A DNA stretch of 50,344 nucleotides from an uncultured Roseburia sp. (GCA_947644305.1 CANRYS010000021.1:1-50344), one strand, 5' to 3'. Counted from the first letter of the stretch, positions 29,420 to 38,172 are shown. Numbers and translations are program-made. Notes: generated from the sequence alone by a model not told the origin.

Positions 29420-30814
29420 TTATTTACTTTTAATATACTCATCGATTGCCTTGGCTGCTGATTTGCCCGCTCCCATAGCAAGGATCACAGTAGCTGCGCC
29501 TGTCACGGCGTCCCCACCGGCATAAACGCCCTCACGGGTCGTCTCACCCTTGTCATCCTTTGTGATCAGACATCCATGATTATTGGCATCCAATCCTGGT
29601 GTGGTAGAACGGATCAGCGGATTCGGGCTGGTTCCGATAGACATGATCACAGAATCCACATCGAGAACAAACTCACTGCCTTCCTTCACGATCGGACGAC
29701 GGCGACCGCTCTCATCCGGCTCACCAAGTTCCATCTGCACACACTTCATACCGGATACCATGCCGTCCTCATTGCCAAGGATCTCCACTGGATTGTGCAG
29801 TGTCTTGAAGATGATTCCTTCCTCTTCTGCGTGCTCAACCTCTTCTTTTCTCGCTGGCAATTCTTCCATGCCGCGACGGTATACGATATACACTTCCTCT
29901 GCGCCGAGACGCTTTGCACTTCTTGCGGCATCCATCGCCACATTTCCGCCGCCCACGACAGCTACTTTTTTCGCATGTTGGATCGGTGTCTTGGAATCTT
30001 CTTTATATGCTTTCATCAGATTGATACGGGTCAGGAACTCATTGGCAGAGTACACGCCTTTCAAACTCTCGCCCGGAATATTCATAAAGCGTGGAAGCCC
30101 TGCTCCAGAACCTACAAATACTGCCTCATTTCCCATCTCAAACAGCTCATCTATGGTAAGCACTTTACCGATGACCATATTGGTCTCCACATCAACTCCG
30201 ATGGCTTTCAGATTGTCAATCTCCTTCTGAACGATCGCTTTGGGAAGACGGAACTCTGGAATACCATAAACCAGCACTCCTCCAGCGAGATGGAGCGCTT
30301 CATAGATCGTTACTTTATATCCCATCTTGGCAAGGTCTCCCGCCACCGTAAGTCCGCTTGGTCCTGCTCCGATCACTGCCACCTTATGTCCATTCTGCTC
30401 TGGCATCACTGGACTGTCGGTGCAGTGCTCTCTGTGATAATCCGCCACAAAACGCTCCAGACGGCCAATACCTACTGGCTCACCTTTGATTCCCCGCACA
30501 CATTTTCCCTCACACTGGCTTTCCTGCGGGCACACACGTCCGCACACTGCTGGTAGGGAAGTAGACTTGGAAAGGATTTCAAAAGCTCCCTCCATATCCT
30601 CATTTGCCACTCTCTCGATAAAAGCAGGGATATCAATCTGTACCGGGCAGGCACTAACACAAGGCTTTTTCGGACAATTCAGACATCTTCTCGCCTCATT
30701 TACCGCCATGTCATAAGTATATCCCAGCGCTACCTCTTCAAAATTTTTATTTCTGACGTCCGGATCCTGTACCGGCATCGGACATTTGTTCATATCCATA
30801 TTACGTTCTGCCAT
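29420..30814 (-). CDS. nfnB: NfnB / glutamate synthase small subunit-like flavoprotein
   Basis: A 464-residue iron-sulfur FAD protein. N-terminal Cys clusters for two [4Fe-4S] centres (CLNCPKKPCVSACPVQIDIP, CGRVCPQESQCEGKCVRG), FAD fold (VAVIGAGPSGLTVAGDLAKMGYKVTIYE) and NADPH fold (KVAVVGGGNVAMDAARSAKRLGAEEVY). Alone it would be called gltA/gltD, but the NfnA-like subunit sits immediately upstream (1-bp gap), so the pair is best read as NfnAB, the electron-bifurcating NADH-dependent reduced ferredoxin:NADP+ oxidoreductase of anaerobes. No large glutamate synthase subunit is present. Confidence 0.9.
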   Translation of the reverse strand: MAERNMDMNKCPMPVQDPDVRNKNFEEVALGYTYDMAVNEARRCLNCPKKPCVSACPVQIDIPAFIERVANEDMEGAFEILSKSTSLPAVCGRVCPQESQCEGKCVRGIKGEPVGIGRLERFVADYHREHCTDSPVMPEQNGHKVAVIGAGPSGLTVAGDLAKMGYKVTIYEALHLAGGVLVYGIPEFRLPKAIVQKEIDNLKAIGVDVETNMVIGKVLTIDELFEMGNEAVFVGSGAGLPRFMNIPGESLKGVYSANEFLTRINLMKAYKEDSKTPIQHAKKVAVVGGGNVAMDAARSAKRLGAEEVYIVYRRGMEELPARKEEVEHAEEEGIIFKTLHNPVEILGNEDGMVSGMKCVQMELGEPDESGRRRPIVKEGSEFVLDVDSVIMSIGTSPNPLIRSTTPGLDANNHGCLITKDDKGETTREGVYAGGDAVTGAATVILAMGAGKSAAKAIDEYIKSK

Positions 30815-30815
30815 T

Positions 30816-31658
30816 TTACTCTGCTCCTTTCTTCAGCAAGTTGCAGGCTTCTTCGCGTGCATGCGTCTCAAATTCCTTGTACATGGTTCCGCGGTGCATC
30901 GCCTCATCAAAGTCCACCAGATGACCATCAAAGTCAGGGCCATCCACACAGGCAAACTTCGTCTCGCCGCCCACGGTCAGACGACAGCCGCCACACATGC
31001 CGGTACCGTCGATCATAATCGGGTTCATGCTGACCATGGTCTTGATTCCATATTTTTTCGTCGTAAGGCATACAAATTTCATCATGATCAATGGTCCAAT
31101 GGCAATCACTTCATCGTATTCGTTTCCTTCATTGATCAGTTTTTCAAGCGCATCGGTAACCAGCCCTTTTTCCCCATAGCTTCCATCATCTGTCATCATC
31201 ACAAGTTTATCACTTGCGTTCTTAAATTCTTCCTCCAGGATGACCAGATCTTGATTTCTAAATCCTACGATAGAATGCACTTCTGCACCCATTTCATGCA
31301 GCTTTTTTGTCACCGGATAAGCAATGGCACAGCCGACACCACCGCCGACCACAGCGACCTTTTTCAATCCCTCTGTATGAGTAGGAACCCCAAGAGGTCC
31401 CACAAAATCGTGAATATATCCCCCAGCTTCCAGAGTATCTAACTCCATGGTAGATCCTCCAACGATCTGATAAATAATCGTAACCGTTCCTGCTTCCCTG
31501 TCATAATCCGCAATTGTCAACGGAATTCTTTCGCTGTCTTCTTTGGCGCGAAAGATGATAAACTGTCCCGGCTCAGCTTTTTTTGCGATCAGCGGAGCCT
31601 CCACAACCATTTTAGAAACGGTAGGGTTCAGGGACGTTTTCTCTACAATTTTGAACAT
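30816..31658 (-). CDS. nfnA: NfnA / sulfide dehydrogenase-like FAD/NAD-binding subunit
   Basis: A 280-residue ferredoxin reductase-like protein. FAD-binding barrel (1-95, IIFRAKEDSERIPLTIAD), NAD-binding fold (about 100-215, VAVVGGGVGCAIAYPVTKKL) and a C-terminal [2Fe-2S] site (GTGMCGGCRLTVGGETKFACVDGPDFDGH). It matches the small subunit of NfnAB and PyrK-type proteins. AGGAGG precedes the ATG, and a promoter at 31710-31738 overlaps the stop of the upstream gene. Confidence 0.9.
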   Translation of the reverse strand: MFKIVEKTSLNPTVSKMVVEAPLIAKKAEPGQFIIFRAKEDSERIPLTIADYDREAGTVTIIYQIVGGSTMELDTLEAGGYIHDFVGPLGVPTHTEGLKKVAVVGGGVGCAIAYPVTKKLHEMGAEVHSIVGFRNQDLVILEEEFKNASDKLVMMTDDGSYGEKGLVTDALEKLINEGNEYDEVIAIGPLIMMKFVCLTTKKYGIKTMVSMNPIMIDGTGMCGGCRLTVGGETKFACVDGPDFDGHLVDFDEAMHRGTMYKEFETHAREEACNLLKKGAE

Positions 31659-31709
31659 AAAAATGCCTCCTGCCTTGTTTTTAGATAAAAATCGTCAATA
31701 CTTCTATTT

Positions 31710-31738
31710 ATTTTATCATATTTTTAAACCTTAATCAA
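31710..31738 (-). promoter_or_regulatory. SigA-type promoter of nfnAB
   Basis: On the minus strand TTGATT (31738-31733), 17-bp spacer, TAAAAT (31715-31710). The -35 overlaps the stop codon of the preceding gene. Confidence 0.5.
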
Positions 31739-32226
31739 GAATTTCCTTCCTCTGCCGGGTCAAACAGCATATGATCCAAAATTTCACAGGCCTGCCCCAC
31801 CAGTTCTGGGCAAGGTCTCTTTTTGTAATATTCAGAGCTTCGTGGTTCGGGAATAGCCCCTGTCCGATATTCTTCTGACACCGTGGTCTGCCCGCCATCC
31901 AGTCCCAGCAGTTCCCGACAGATAATGCTGCCATTCTGTTTTTCAAACTCTTTGGTCAGCTTCTGTATCATCTCATAGTTTTCCTTTTTCTGTTCTTTGT
32001 CCTTTGGATCTGACGATGCCGTGATCATCCCCGCAACCATAGCCATACCGGATACGGTACCACACACATGGCGGAGCCTTCCCAAACCTCCCCCAAAGGA
32101 AGCAGACATTTTTGCCGCCACATCCCAGTCCAGCCCCAGTACGTCCGCATATGCCAGCACCACCGACTGAGAGCAGTTATATCCCTTCTTAAATAATTCT
32201 ATCGCTTTTTCTTTTCTGGATTCCAT
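31735..32226 (-). CDS. C_GCAxxG_C_C family (putative redox) protein
   Basis: A 163-residue cytoplasmic protein of the C_GCAxxG_C_C family, known for a Cys-rich pattern and for frequent linkage to redox genes; function unproven. Visible: KGYNCSQSVVLAYADVLGLD, MSASFGGGLGRLRHVCGTVSGMAM, then IICRELLG and CPELVGQACEIL. The longer frame adds 11 residues, but GAAAGGAGGAG lies ahead of the ATG at 32226. It precedes nfnAB on the same strand. Confidence 0.82.
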   Translation of the reverse strand: MESRKEKAIELFKKGYNCSQSVVLAYADVLGLDWDVAAKMSASFGGGLGRLRHVCGTVSGMAMVAGMITASSDPKDKEQKKENYEMIQKLTKEFEKQNGSIICRELLGLDGGQTTVSEEYRTGAIPEPRSSEYYKKRPCPELVGQACEILDHMLFDPAEEGNS

Positions 32227-32286
32227 TTTTTCTCCTCCTTTCACGCACAAATCGCACAATAATTCGTGAAGAACACTGCTTTTACA

Positions 32287-32496
32287 TTCTATTCACACTT
32301 CCAGACATGCCGCCACAGGCGGCACAAATAATACTTGAAAAGCGTGTGACCCTGTGCTTCGCACAGGCACAAATAATACTTGAATTAGTGGCGTAGAATC
32401 CGCTTTGCGGATTCTACCAGTGTGAATAGGCAGCTTTGCTGCCGTAGAACTTCTTAGCTTTTGTGTTTTAAAAGCTTAGAAGTTCTATTCACACTT
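32287..32496. repeat. Cluster of five hairpins with nested direct and inverted repeats
   Basis: Five stem-loops in 180 bp: TGCCGCC/GGCGGCA (32308-32324), CCTGTGC/GCACAGG (32351-32367), TAGAATCCGC/GCGGATTCTA (32394-32416), GGCAGC/GCTGCC (32429-32443) and a 17-bp stem with one mismatch (32446-32486). The first four have three-base loops. A 19-bp direct repeat (GGCACAAATAATACTTGAA) lies at 32321-32339 and 32366-32384. TTCTATTCACACTT occurs at 32287-32300 and 32483-32496, and AGTGTGAATAG (419-429 of this kilobase) is its inverse. No coding frame is seen. Confidence 0.85.
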
Positions 32497-32601
32497 TATC
32501 CTGCCACATTTTATTGACAAAATCAAGGTTTCGTAATAAAGTAAATTTATAATGGTTGTTGCACAACCATATATTTTGTGAAAGAGAGGCATTATAGTTC
32601 T

Positions 32602-33432
32602 ATGAGTGAATGCAATCATGATTGTTCCAGTTGCAGTTCAAACTGCGCGGACAGATCGCCCGAATCTATGCTGGAAAAACCACATCCCGACAGCAGTGTT
32701 AAAAAAGTAATCGGCGTTGTCAGCGGTAAAGGCGGCGTGGGAAAGTCCATAGTCACTGACCTTCTCGCAGTGGCATTTAGCAGGAAAGGATATCACTGTG
32801 GTATTCTGGATGCGGATATCACCGGTCCCTCGATTCCGAAAGCCTTTGGGATTAAGGAAAAAGCCATGGGAAATTCCACGACTATATTTCCGGTTAAATC
32901 AAAAACGAACATAGATATCATGTCCATCAATCTTCTATTGGAAGATGAGACCGATCCTGTCATCTGGAGAGGACCTGTCATCGCTGGAACTGTAAAACAA
33001 TTCTGGACCGATGTTCTTTGGGAAAATGTAGATTATCTCTTTGTGGATATGCCTCCTGGAACGGGAGACGTTCCGCTGACCGTATTCCAATCTCTGCCCC
33101 TGGATGGCATCGTTGTCGTAACCACTCCTCAGGATCTGGTATCTCTGATCGTAAGCAAAGCAGTAAAAATGGCAGAAATGATGAACATACCAGTACTGGG
33201 AATTGTAGAAAACATGAGTTATGCTTTGTGTCCCGACTGCGGTAAACATATTTCCGTATTTGGAGAGAGCCATGTGAAGGAGATCGCCGATCAGTATGGG
33301 CTGGTCGTCCTCAGCCAGCTTCCCATCAATCCAGAACTCACCAAAGCCGTGGACCACGGAAATATTGAAGATTTTTCCTTTGATTACATGGATGACGCGG
33401 TGAAAATCATCGAAAACCTGGAGGTATCATAA
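32602..33432 (+). CDS. Mrp/NBP35-type iron-sulfur carrier ATPase
   Basis: A 276-residue P-loop ATPase thought to carry or insert Fe-S clusters. Cys-rich N-terminus (CNHDCSSCSSNC), deviant Walker A (GKGGVGKS), switch (DADITGPS), Walker B-like (LFVDMPPGTGDVPLTV) and the C-terminal pair CPDCG. The frame could begin at a GTG (32578), but that lies in the AAAGAGAGG binding region; ATG 32602 is the likely start. It overlaps nothing and is followed one base later by thiN. Confidence 0.92.
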   Translation: MSECNHDCSSCSSNCADRSPESMLEKPHPDSSVKKVIGVVSGKGGVGKSIVTDLLAVAFSRKGYHCGILDADITGPSIPKAFGIKEKAMGNSTTIFPVKSKTNIDIMSINLLLEDETDPVIWRGPVIAGTVKQFWTDVLWENVDYLFVDMPPGTGDVPLTVFQSLPLDGIVVVTTPQDLVSLIVSKAVKMAEMMNIPVLGIVENMSYALCPDCGKHISVFGESHVKEIADQYGLVVLSQLPINPELTKAVDHGNIEDFSFDYMDDAVKIIENLEVS

Positions 33433-33433
33433 C

Positions 33434-34078
33434 ATGGATACTCCTGTCTGTTATATTTTTGGCGCAGGGGAATTTTCCTCCTGCGACATATCACTTACGG
33501 ATGAAGATCTGGTCATTGCTGCCGATGGTGGCTATGACCACCTGATTCAAATTGGGCTTCGGGCAGATATTGCCCTGGGAGATTTTGATTCTATTCAATC
33601 CCATGATATATGGGAAGATACGATCTGTGAAAAGTATACCTATCCTTCAGAAAAGGATGATACCGATATGATGCTTGCCATCAAACTGGGGCTCTCCAAA
33701 GGCTACCATACTTTCGAGATCTATGGTGGACTGGGTGGACGATTAGACCACTCCATAGCCAATATTCAGGCACTGTCCTACCTTGCCGCCGAAGGGGCCC
33801 GGGGAGTTCTCCATCACGCTCAGTACGACCTGACCGTGATTCAAAATTCCGGTTTTACAATCCCAAAGAATTTTATCGGTTATGTCTCCGTATTCTCCCT
33901 CAGTGACAAAAGTCAGAATGTAACGATCAAAGGCTTAAAATATGAAATTGAAGGAAGCACCCTGACAAATCACTTCCCCTTAGGAATCAGCAACGAAGCT
34001 ATTGGAAAAAAAGGAAGTATTAGTGTAGAAAAGGGAACCCTTCTGATCTTATGGCAAGGAAAAAATTTATCTTTATAA
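33434..34078 (+). CDS. thiN: Thiamine diphosphokinase
   Basis: A 214-residue enzyme converting thiamine to thiamine diphosphate. Motifs: IAADGGYDHL, ALGDFDSIQ, EKDDTDMMLAI, GGLGGRLDHSIANI, and the C-terminal thiamine-binding part SVFSLSDKSQNVTIKG with HFPLGISNEAIG. The start is 1 bp after the mrp stop. Its last 6 bp overlap the end of the opposing BtrH-like gene. Confidence 0.94.
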   Translation: MDTPVCYIFGAGEFSSCDISLTDEDLVIAADGGYDHLIQIGLRADIALGDFDSIQSHDIWEDTICEKYTYPSEKDDTDMMLAIKLGLSKGYHTFEIYGGLGGRLDHSIANIQALSYLAAEGARGVLHHAQYDLTVIQNSGFTIPKNFIGYVSVFSLSDKSQNVTIKGLKYEIEGSTLTNHFPLGISNEAIGKKGSISVEKGTLLILWQGKNLSL

Positions 34079-35023
34079 CTGATATATTTCCCGCTCTCTC
34101 TCAAGAAGCGCTTTATAATTATATACAAGAGTTTCCTGATCTGCAAAATCATACTCAAAACTACCTTTTAGAAAACGATATGACATCAGAGTCCAGTCAT
34201 TGCAAAGCTGGTTCATTTTTATGTAATAATCTTGTTGTTTCTTATCTGCAAACAAATTTATAAGCATCTTTAACTGAGGAACGTGGGTGTCTGTCATAAT
34301 ATTATGGGAAATTTTACGAAGTTCAAATCCCCTTAACAAGGATAAATCCGAGTAAAGATATTCACAATAATCCAGTCCTGTCCTCAACCTACTGCCCTGC
34401 TCTAATTTTATATTCTCTTCTATATGATTTTTCTTAGCCTGTACCCAGTTAACCTCTTTCTCTTTTTTATCCCAGGTAACTTCCCCTTCTATGTAAGCAA
34501 TGGGAATTGGCTGATGCTGACCAATTTCAAGAATGTTCTCAAAAGGAAGAATCCCCTTATGTGTCGTCGGCTGAGAAGATGAAGCACAGGCATCCACAAT
34601 GTGCAGCCCCTCCTTATCAACTCCTGTCACCAGTGCGCAATGCTGTATCCCATCATTGACAAAGGCCTTATAATATCCATAATCTCTCGAATTCAATGAA
34701 ATCATAAATGCACCATGTTCCGACAGAATCTCATATGCCACTTCTCCGATGTGCTGTGGCAAAATCTCTCCCGTCTTATATGCAATCTGATTTTCCGAAC
34801 AAAAATAATGTATGCCCTGAATAAAGTTAGCACTCAGACTGATTCCATCCTGATATGACAAACTGAGTCTGACACCAGCATAGGGAAGCTGCACTTCTAA
34901 TTCACTTAATCTCACTCCCTTATAGCGCATCATTTGAAGAAATGATCCCATAAAGCAATTATTGCATTCGCACATTGGGAAGTTCGCTTCCAATACCAGT
35001 TCCATACCTAATTCCATATCCAT
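34073..35023 (-). CDS. BtrH N-terminal-like papain-fold protein
   Basis: A 316-residue protein. The first 150 residues resemble the BtrH_N domain, a papain-like fold used in acyl transfer or peptide cleavage in secondary metabolism: CECNNCFMGSFLQMMRYKG with a likely nucleophile Cys, and GIQHCALVTGVDKEGLHIVDAC with the likely His. The C-terminal half is helical and charged. There is no signal peptide. GGAGG lies 8 bases before the ATG. It is divergent from agrB with a long hairpin in the shared upstream region, so it may be under agr control. Substrate unknown. Confidence 0.65.
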   Translation of the reverse strand: MDMELGMELVLEANFPMCECNNCFMGSFLQMMRYKGVRLSELEVQLPYAGVRLSLSYQDGISLSANFIQGIHYFCSENQIAYKTGEILPQHIGEVAYEILSEHGAFMISLNSRDYGYYKAFVNDGIQHCALVTGVDKEGLHIVDACASSSQPTTHKGILPFENILEIGQHQPIPIAYIEGEVTWDKKEKEVNWVQAKKNHIEENIKLEQGSRLRTGLDYCEYLYSDLSLLRGFELRKISHNIMTDTHVPQLKMLINLFADKKQQDYYIKMNQLCNDWTLMSYRFLKGSFEYDFADQETLVYNYKALLEREREIYQL

Positions 35024-35096
35024 AATCAGTTCCTCCTTAAAAATTCTTTTGTTCTTTAACTATTATACAGTAAATGAGGAAAAGATGGTATAGTTT

Positions 35097-35192
35097 TGCG
35101 CGAATCGTGCGATTTCGTGTCTGAAATAACGATGCTTCGTTGTTTGCGGCCATTTTTTATGATTTCAGACACGAAATAACACAGTTCGCGCA
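35097..35192. repeat. Long nested inverted repeat between the BtrH-like gene and agrB
   Basis: ATTTCGTGTCTGAAAT (35112-35127) is exactly complementary to 35162-35177, and TGCGCGAA (35097-35104) to TTCGCGCA (35185-35192). A short inner stem (AACGA/TCGTT at 35128-35141) lies in the loop. No T-run follows, so it is not an ordinary terminator. It sits 8 bp ahead of the agrB -35. Confidence 0.8.
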
Positions 35193-35199
35193 CTCCCCC

Positions 35200-35227
35200 T
35201 TGTTTTTGTCTTTTTTTGCGCTATACT
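35200..35227 (+). promoter_or_regulatory. Putative promoter of agrBD
   Basis: TTGTTT (35200-35205), 16-bp spacer, TATACT (35222-35227). Confidence 0.5.
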
Positions 35228-35289
35228 ATTACACAACAAGTCGACTGCACCGGTGCATTGCATATTTTTCTTAAGGAGGATATTGCAAT

Positions 35290-35877
35290 ATGGCAGTCAT
35301 TCATACAGAACAGTTTCTAAAACAGATCCAGTCATCCTATCAATTCACGGATCTGGAAATGAAGCGGTTAAAATACACATTAAAGGCTGTAAGTTCAGAA
35401 CTAATCAAGACATTAGTGCTTTCTGTTTTATTTTATAAACTGGGACACCTCCCTGAATTCTTTATCGGGGTTTTAGTTCTTATAACCATCCGGTGTAATT
35501 CAGGTGGTCTTCATATGGAGCACTTTATTACCTGTCTATTGTTTACACTTACATTTATGTTGTTATCAATTATTATACTGCCGTCTTGTGTACCAGTCCC
35601 GTATCCGATCAAACCCGTGATTCTGGCTCTATGCATCCTGATCACATTTCTGATGTCACCAGTGGCATCAAAAAAAAGACCCCCCGCAGCACCAGAAGCC
35701 AAACGTCGGTACCGCAACAGGGCAACAGGACTTTTGTTAATCTACGCTGTTGTTATAATCATTTTGAAAACAACTCCAATCGCAGAGATCTGCTTCTGGA
35801 TTATTGTTTTACAGACATTACAACTACTTTGTGCCGCTGCCGCACAGAAAGGAGGGAACAATGAAAAAATTCAATAG
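35290..35877 (+). CDS. agrB: AgrB-like autoinducer-processing protease
   Basis: A 195-residue membrane protein with several helices that cleaves and cyclises the AgrD precursor. The catalytic His and Cys are visible in RCNSGGLHMEHFITC (about residues 61-75). AAGGAGG precedes the ATG. Its end overlaps the start of agrD by 17 bp and supplies the GGAGGG binding site of agrD, so the two are coupled. Confidence 0.92.
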   Translation: MAVIHTEQFLKQIQSSYQFTDLEMKRLKYTLKAVSSELIKTLVLSVLFYKLGHLPEFFIGVLVLITIRCNSGGLHMEHFITCLLFTLTFMLLSIIILPSCVPVPYPIKPVILALCILITFLMSPVASKKRPPAAPEAKRRYRNRATGLLLIYAVVIIILKTTPIAEICFWIIVLQTLQLLCAAAAQKGGNNEKIQ

Positions 35878-35989
35878 CAGTCTTTTATTCAAAATCTGCA
35901 GTTTATGCATTGCCATGGCTGCCATGATGACCACCGGTGTTATCAGCTACTGTTTCTGGGGCGAGCCAGAATATCCGACAGAAGGCTAA
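35861..35989 (+). CDS. agrD: AgrD-like cyclic lactone autoinducer precursor
   Basis: A 42-residue prepeptide. An amphipathic, membrane-associating leader (MKKFNSSLLFKICSLCIAMA) is followed by the likely signal region SYCFWGEPEYPTEG. The Cys at 31 would form the thiolactone; the acidic, Pro-containing tail EPEYPTEG matches the AgrB recognition tail of the family. The exact cleavage site is not clear: a five-member ring would be CFWGE. GGAGGG is 5 bases before the ATG. It is too short for ordinary ORF lists. Confidence 0.88.
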   Translation: MKKFNSSLLFKICSLCIAMAAMMTTGVISYCFWGEPEYPTEG

Positions 35990-36035
35990 ACACAAACCAT
36001 TAAAAAAACGAATTAAACCAACCAGACACTAAAAT

Positions 36036-36065
36036 AAAAAGGCTTATTAACATGTAAGCCTTTTT
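36036..36065. terminator. Bidirectional terminator between agrD and agrC
   Basis: AAAAAGGCTTA (36036-36046) pairs with TAAGCCTTTTT (36055-36065), giving T-runs both ways. It overlaps the last codons of agrC. Confidence 0.88.
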
Positions 36066-37318
36066 ATTTTGATCCGCACTGCAAACCAGTCCGTTTCTTC
36101 GACTGTGTACTTATTCATATACAGTTCTCCCTTATAATGATTCATTGTATCCAGCACATTATACAGTCCGAGCCCCCTTAATTCTCCATTTTCCTTTGTA
36201 CTGTATCCCTTCTTTGAAAAATTAGTGATCTCATGCAAATCTGTGTTACGGATCGGATTACATATAAGAAATTCATACCGATCCCCCTCTTCATGCAAAG
36301 ACAGCCGGATCTCCTTTTTGAGATAGTTGGTCTCAACCTCCTCAATGGCATTATCGATCAGATTGCCAAAGGTACCGATCAACTCTGTTAGAGGAATATT
36401 AGTATTTATCTTCTTCACAGATATCTCCTGTGAAATATGGATGCCCCGGTTTACCGCCTCCGAAAATTTGACTCCAAGAAAACCTGACAGCACTGGATCC
36501 TCAATCTTAATCAGGCTGTAAAACGCATCCATTCTCTGAATCTTAGACATATAATCTTCCAGCGTCGCCGCCAAACAGTCGTAGGTTTGACAACGGTTAA
36601 TTATCCCATAGATCGCCTGCAAATGGGCATCGAACTGATGTTGTTGCTGACGGATCCTTGTGATCACATCCCGCATAGGCTTTTCAAATTTGCTGCGCTC
36701 CTTCAATTCGACCTCATTTTTGATAAACTGTGACATCATTGGAAATATAATAACGATCAAAAGGAGCAAAAAGATAAAGCTGTACATAGGCATACTTTCC
36801 AAAACCCGAAAATATGACACAGCAAAAAGCATGATACTCCCCACCGCTGCACAGATATAGCACAACATCTTGTAACGGCATTTCACAAAATCCTGAACCA
36901 TATTCCAGTTGATCCACCTCTTTTTGCAGGCGACACACACCACAAGCAGCGTACCACCGGTTCCGATAAGCCCAGCCCGAAGATCTCCCACCATCTCCTT
37001 CCAGAAAAAGGCGAAGGGAATATAAAGCATAAGCTCAATGGCACTTACCATCAAAAATGCAATAATGCAGTACAGAACACTAATACTTATGTTTCCGTGG
37101 TAGATCAGCTTCACACCTGCGATCATAATGGCATATACTAAGAACATCCACAATCCGGTCAACTGATACATATTAAAAATGCTCAATACCAAAGTCTGCA
37201 GCAATGTCAATCCTAATTTCTTTCCTATATCCTTTTTCAGCTCACCTCCAAACAGACTGTCAACAACCATTATATTAGCCGCCTGCTCTATACCTACCAT
37301 TAATATACTACTAATCAT
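36047..37318 (-). CDS. agrC: AgrC-like sensor histidine kinase
   Basis: A 423-residue receptor kinase. Five or six membrane helices (about 1-195), then a cytoplasmic kinase with the phospho-accepting His near 227 (RQQQHQFDAHLQAI), N-box (NLIDNAIEEVETN) and G-box (GELRGLGLYNVLDTM). The usual HD of AgrC is HQ here. A TTG six bases earlier is possible, but AAGGAG fits the ATG at 37318. The start overlaps the end of agrA. It faces agrBD tail to tail, so receptor and signal genes are in separate convergent operons. Confidence 0.9.
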   Translation of the reverse strand: MISSILMVGIEQAANIMVVDSLFGGELKKDIGKKLGLTLLQTLVLSIFNMYQLTGLWMFLVYAIMIAGVKLIYHGNISISVLYCIIAFLMVSAIELMLYIPFAFFWKEMVGDLRAGLIGTGGTLLVVCVACKKRWINWNMVQDFVKCRYKMLCYICAAVGSIMLFAVSYFRVLESMPMYSFIFLLLLIVIIFPMMSQFIKNEVELKERSKFEKPMRDVITRIRQQQHQFDAHLQAIYGIINRCQTYDCLAATLEDYMSKIQRMDAFYSLIKIEDPVLSGFLGVKFSEAVNRGIHISQEISVKKINTNIPLTELIGTFGNLIDNAIEEVETNYLKKEIRLSLHEEGDRYEFLICNPIRNTDLHEITNFSKKGYSTKENGELRGLGLYNVLDTMNHYKGELYMNKYTVEETDWFAVRIKIKRLTC

Positions 37319-38057
37319 GCTCAATTACTCCTTGTATTTCTGAAAACCATTTCGTTCTTCCAAAGTCGATCATTTGGTCTTCTTTATATACTTTCAGATA
37401 TTTATTTACTCTGTCGATATGTTCCACATGATCCAGATTCACCAAAATCCCGCGACGGCACTCCACAAAGGGATTGAATCCCATGTCATTCAATTCTTTC
37501 TGGATCTGTTTTAGAGTTAACTTGTTCACATAAAATTTATCCGATATCGTATGGATAAGCAATCTTCTGTTAATACAGCGAATCGTAATAATTTCATCTA
37601 TTTTTATCGGATAAAACACGGAATCGACCTTAAAGTAAAGATACTGCTCCCTACTTACAGACTTTCTATCTCTGAGAAGCTTGTCTATTTCTTCAGCAAG
37701 CTGTTTTTGCTTCACTTCATCAATCGGTTTTAAAATATAGCTATAACAGGAAACTTCACGATAAGAATGGAGTTCAAGATTGGCAATAGACGTCACAAAG
37801 ATAATCGGTGTAACCTCGTAATATTCAATATTACGAATCTGTTTGGCAAATTTTACGCCTGACACATCATTTCCCTGCAGGTCATGTAAGGAAATGTCAA
37901 CCAAAAACAGATCCATATGACATTCGAGTGCAATCTGCATCGCCTCCTTTTCATCAAAAGCCGGATAAACCGTTACACTTTCCTTGCTTGTAGTAACAAT
38001 ATCACATAATAGCTGGTTGCACTCAACTTCATCTTCAAGTACAAGTATGTTTTTCAA
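37311..38057 (-). CDS. agrA: AgrA-like LytTR response regulator
   Basis: A 248-residue regulator. Receiver domain (1-125) with Asp54 (LFLVDISL) as phosphorylation site and Lys in YILKPID; LytTR DNA-binding domain (about 140-245; YLYFKVDSVFYPIKIDEI, FVECRRGILVNLDHVEHIDR). It is the first gene of agrA-agrC with a good promoter (38144-38172). Likely target: the agrBD promoter, perhaps through the inverted repeat at 35097-35192. Confidence 0.92.
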   Translation of the reverse strand: MKNILVLEDEVECNQLLCDIVTTSKESVTVYPAFDEKEAMQIALECHMDLFLVDISLHDLQGNDVSGVKFAKQIRNIEYYEVTPIIFVTSIANLELHSYREVSCYSYILKPIDEVKQKQLAEEIDKLLRDRKSVSREQYLYFKVDSVFYPIKIDEIITIRCINRRLLIHTISDKFYVNKLTLKQIQKELNDMGFNPFVECRRGILVNLDHVEHIDRVNKYLKVYKEDQMIDFGRTKWFSEIQGVIEHD

Positions 38058-38143
38058 TTTATCTCACCTAACACTTTCACTGAACGTATCAGCTCAACGT
38101 TTCATCTCTAAAAGCGGACGGAGCGAGCTGTCCCCCTGACCAT

Positions 38144-38172
38144 ATTATACCTGTATTGTGATAAAATGTAAA
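38144..38172 (-). promoter_or_regulatory. SigA-type promoter of agrAC
   Basis: On the minus strand TTTACA (38172-38167), 17-bp spacer, TATAAT (38149-38144). Confidence 0.72.

Noticed and set aside
29420-30814. Glutamate synthase small subunit as the functional name
   Set aside because: No large subunit is next to it, and the NfnA-like partner is; the NfnB reading is preferred.
32287-32496. CRISPR array
   Set aside because: Repeats differ in sequence and length and are themselves hairpins with no unique spacers; no cas genes are near.
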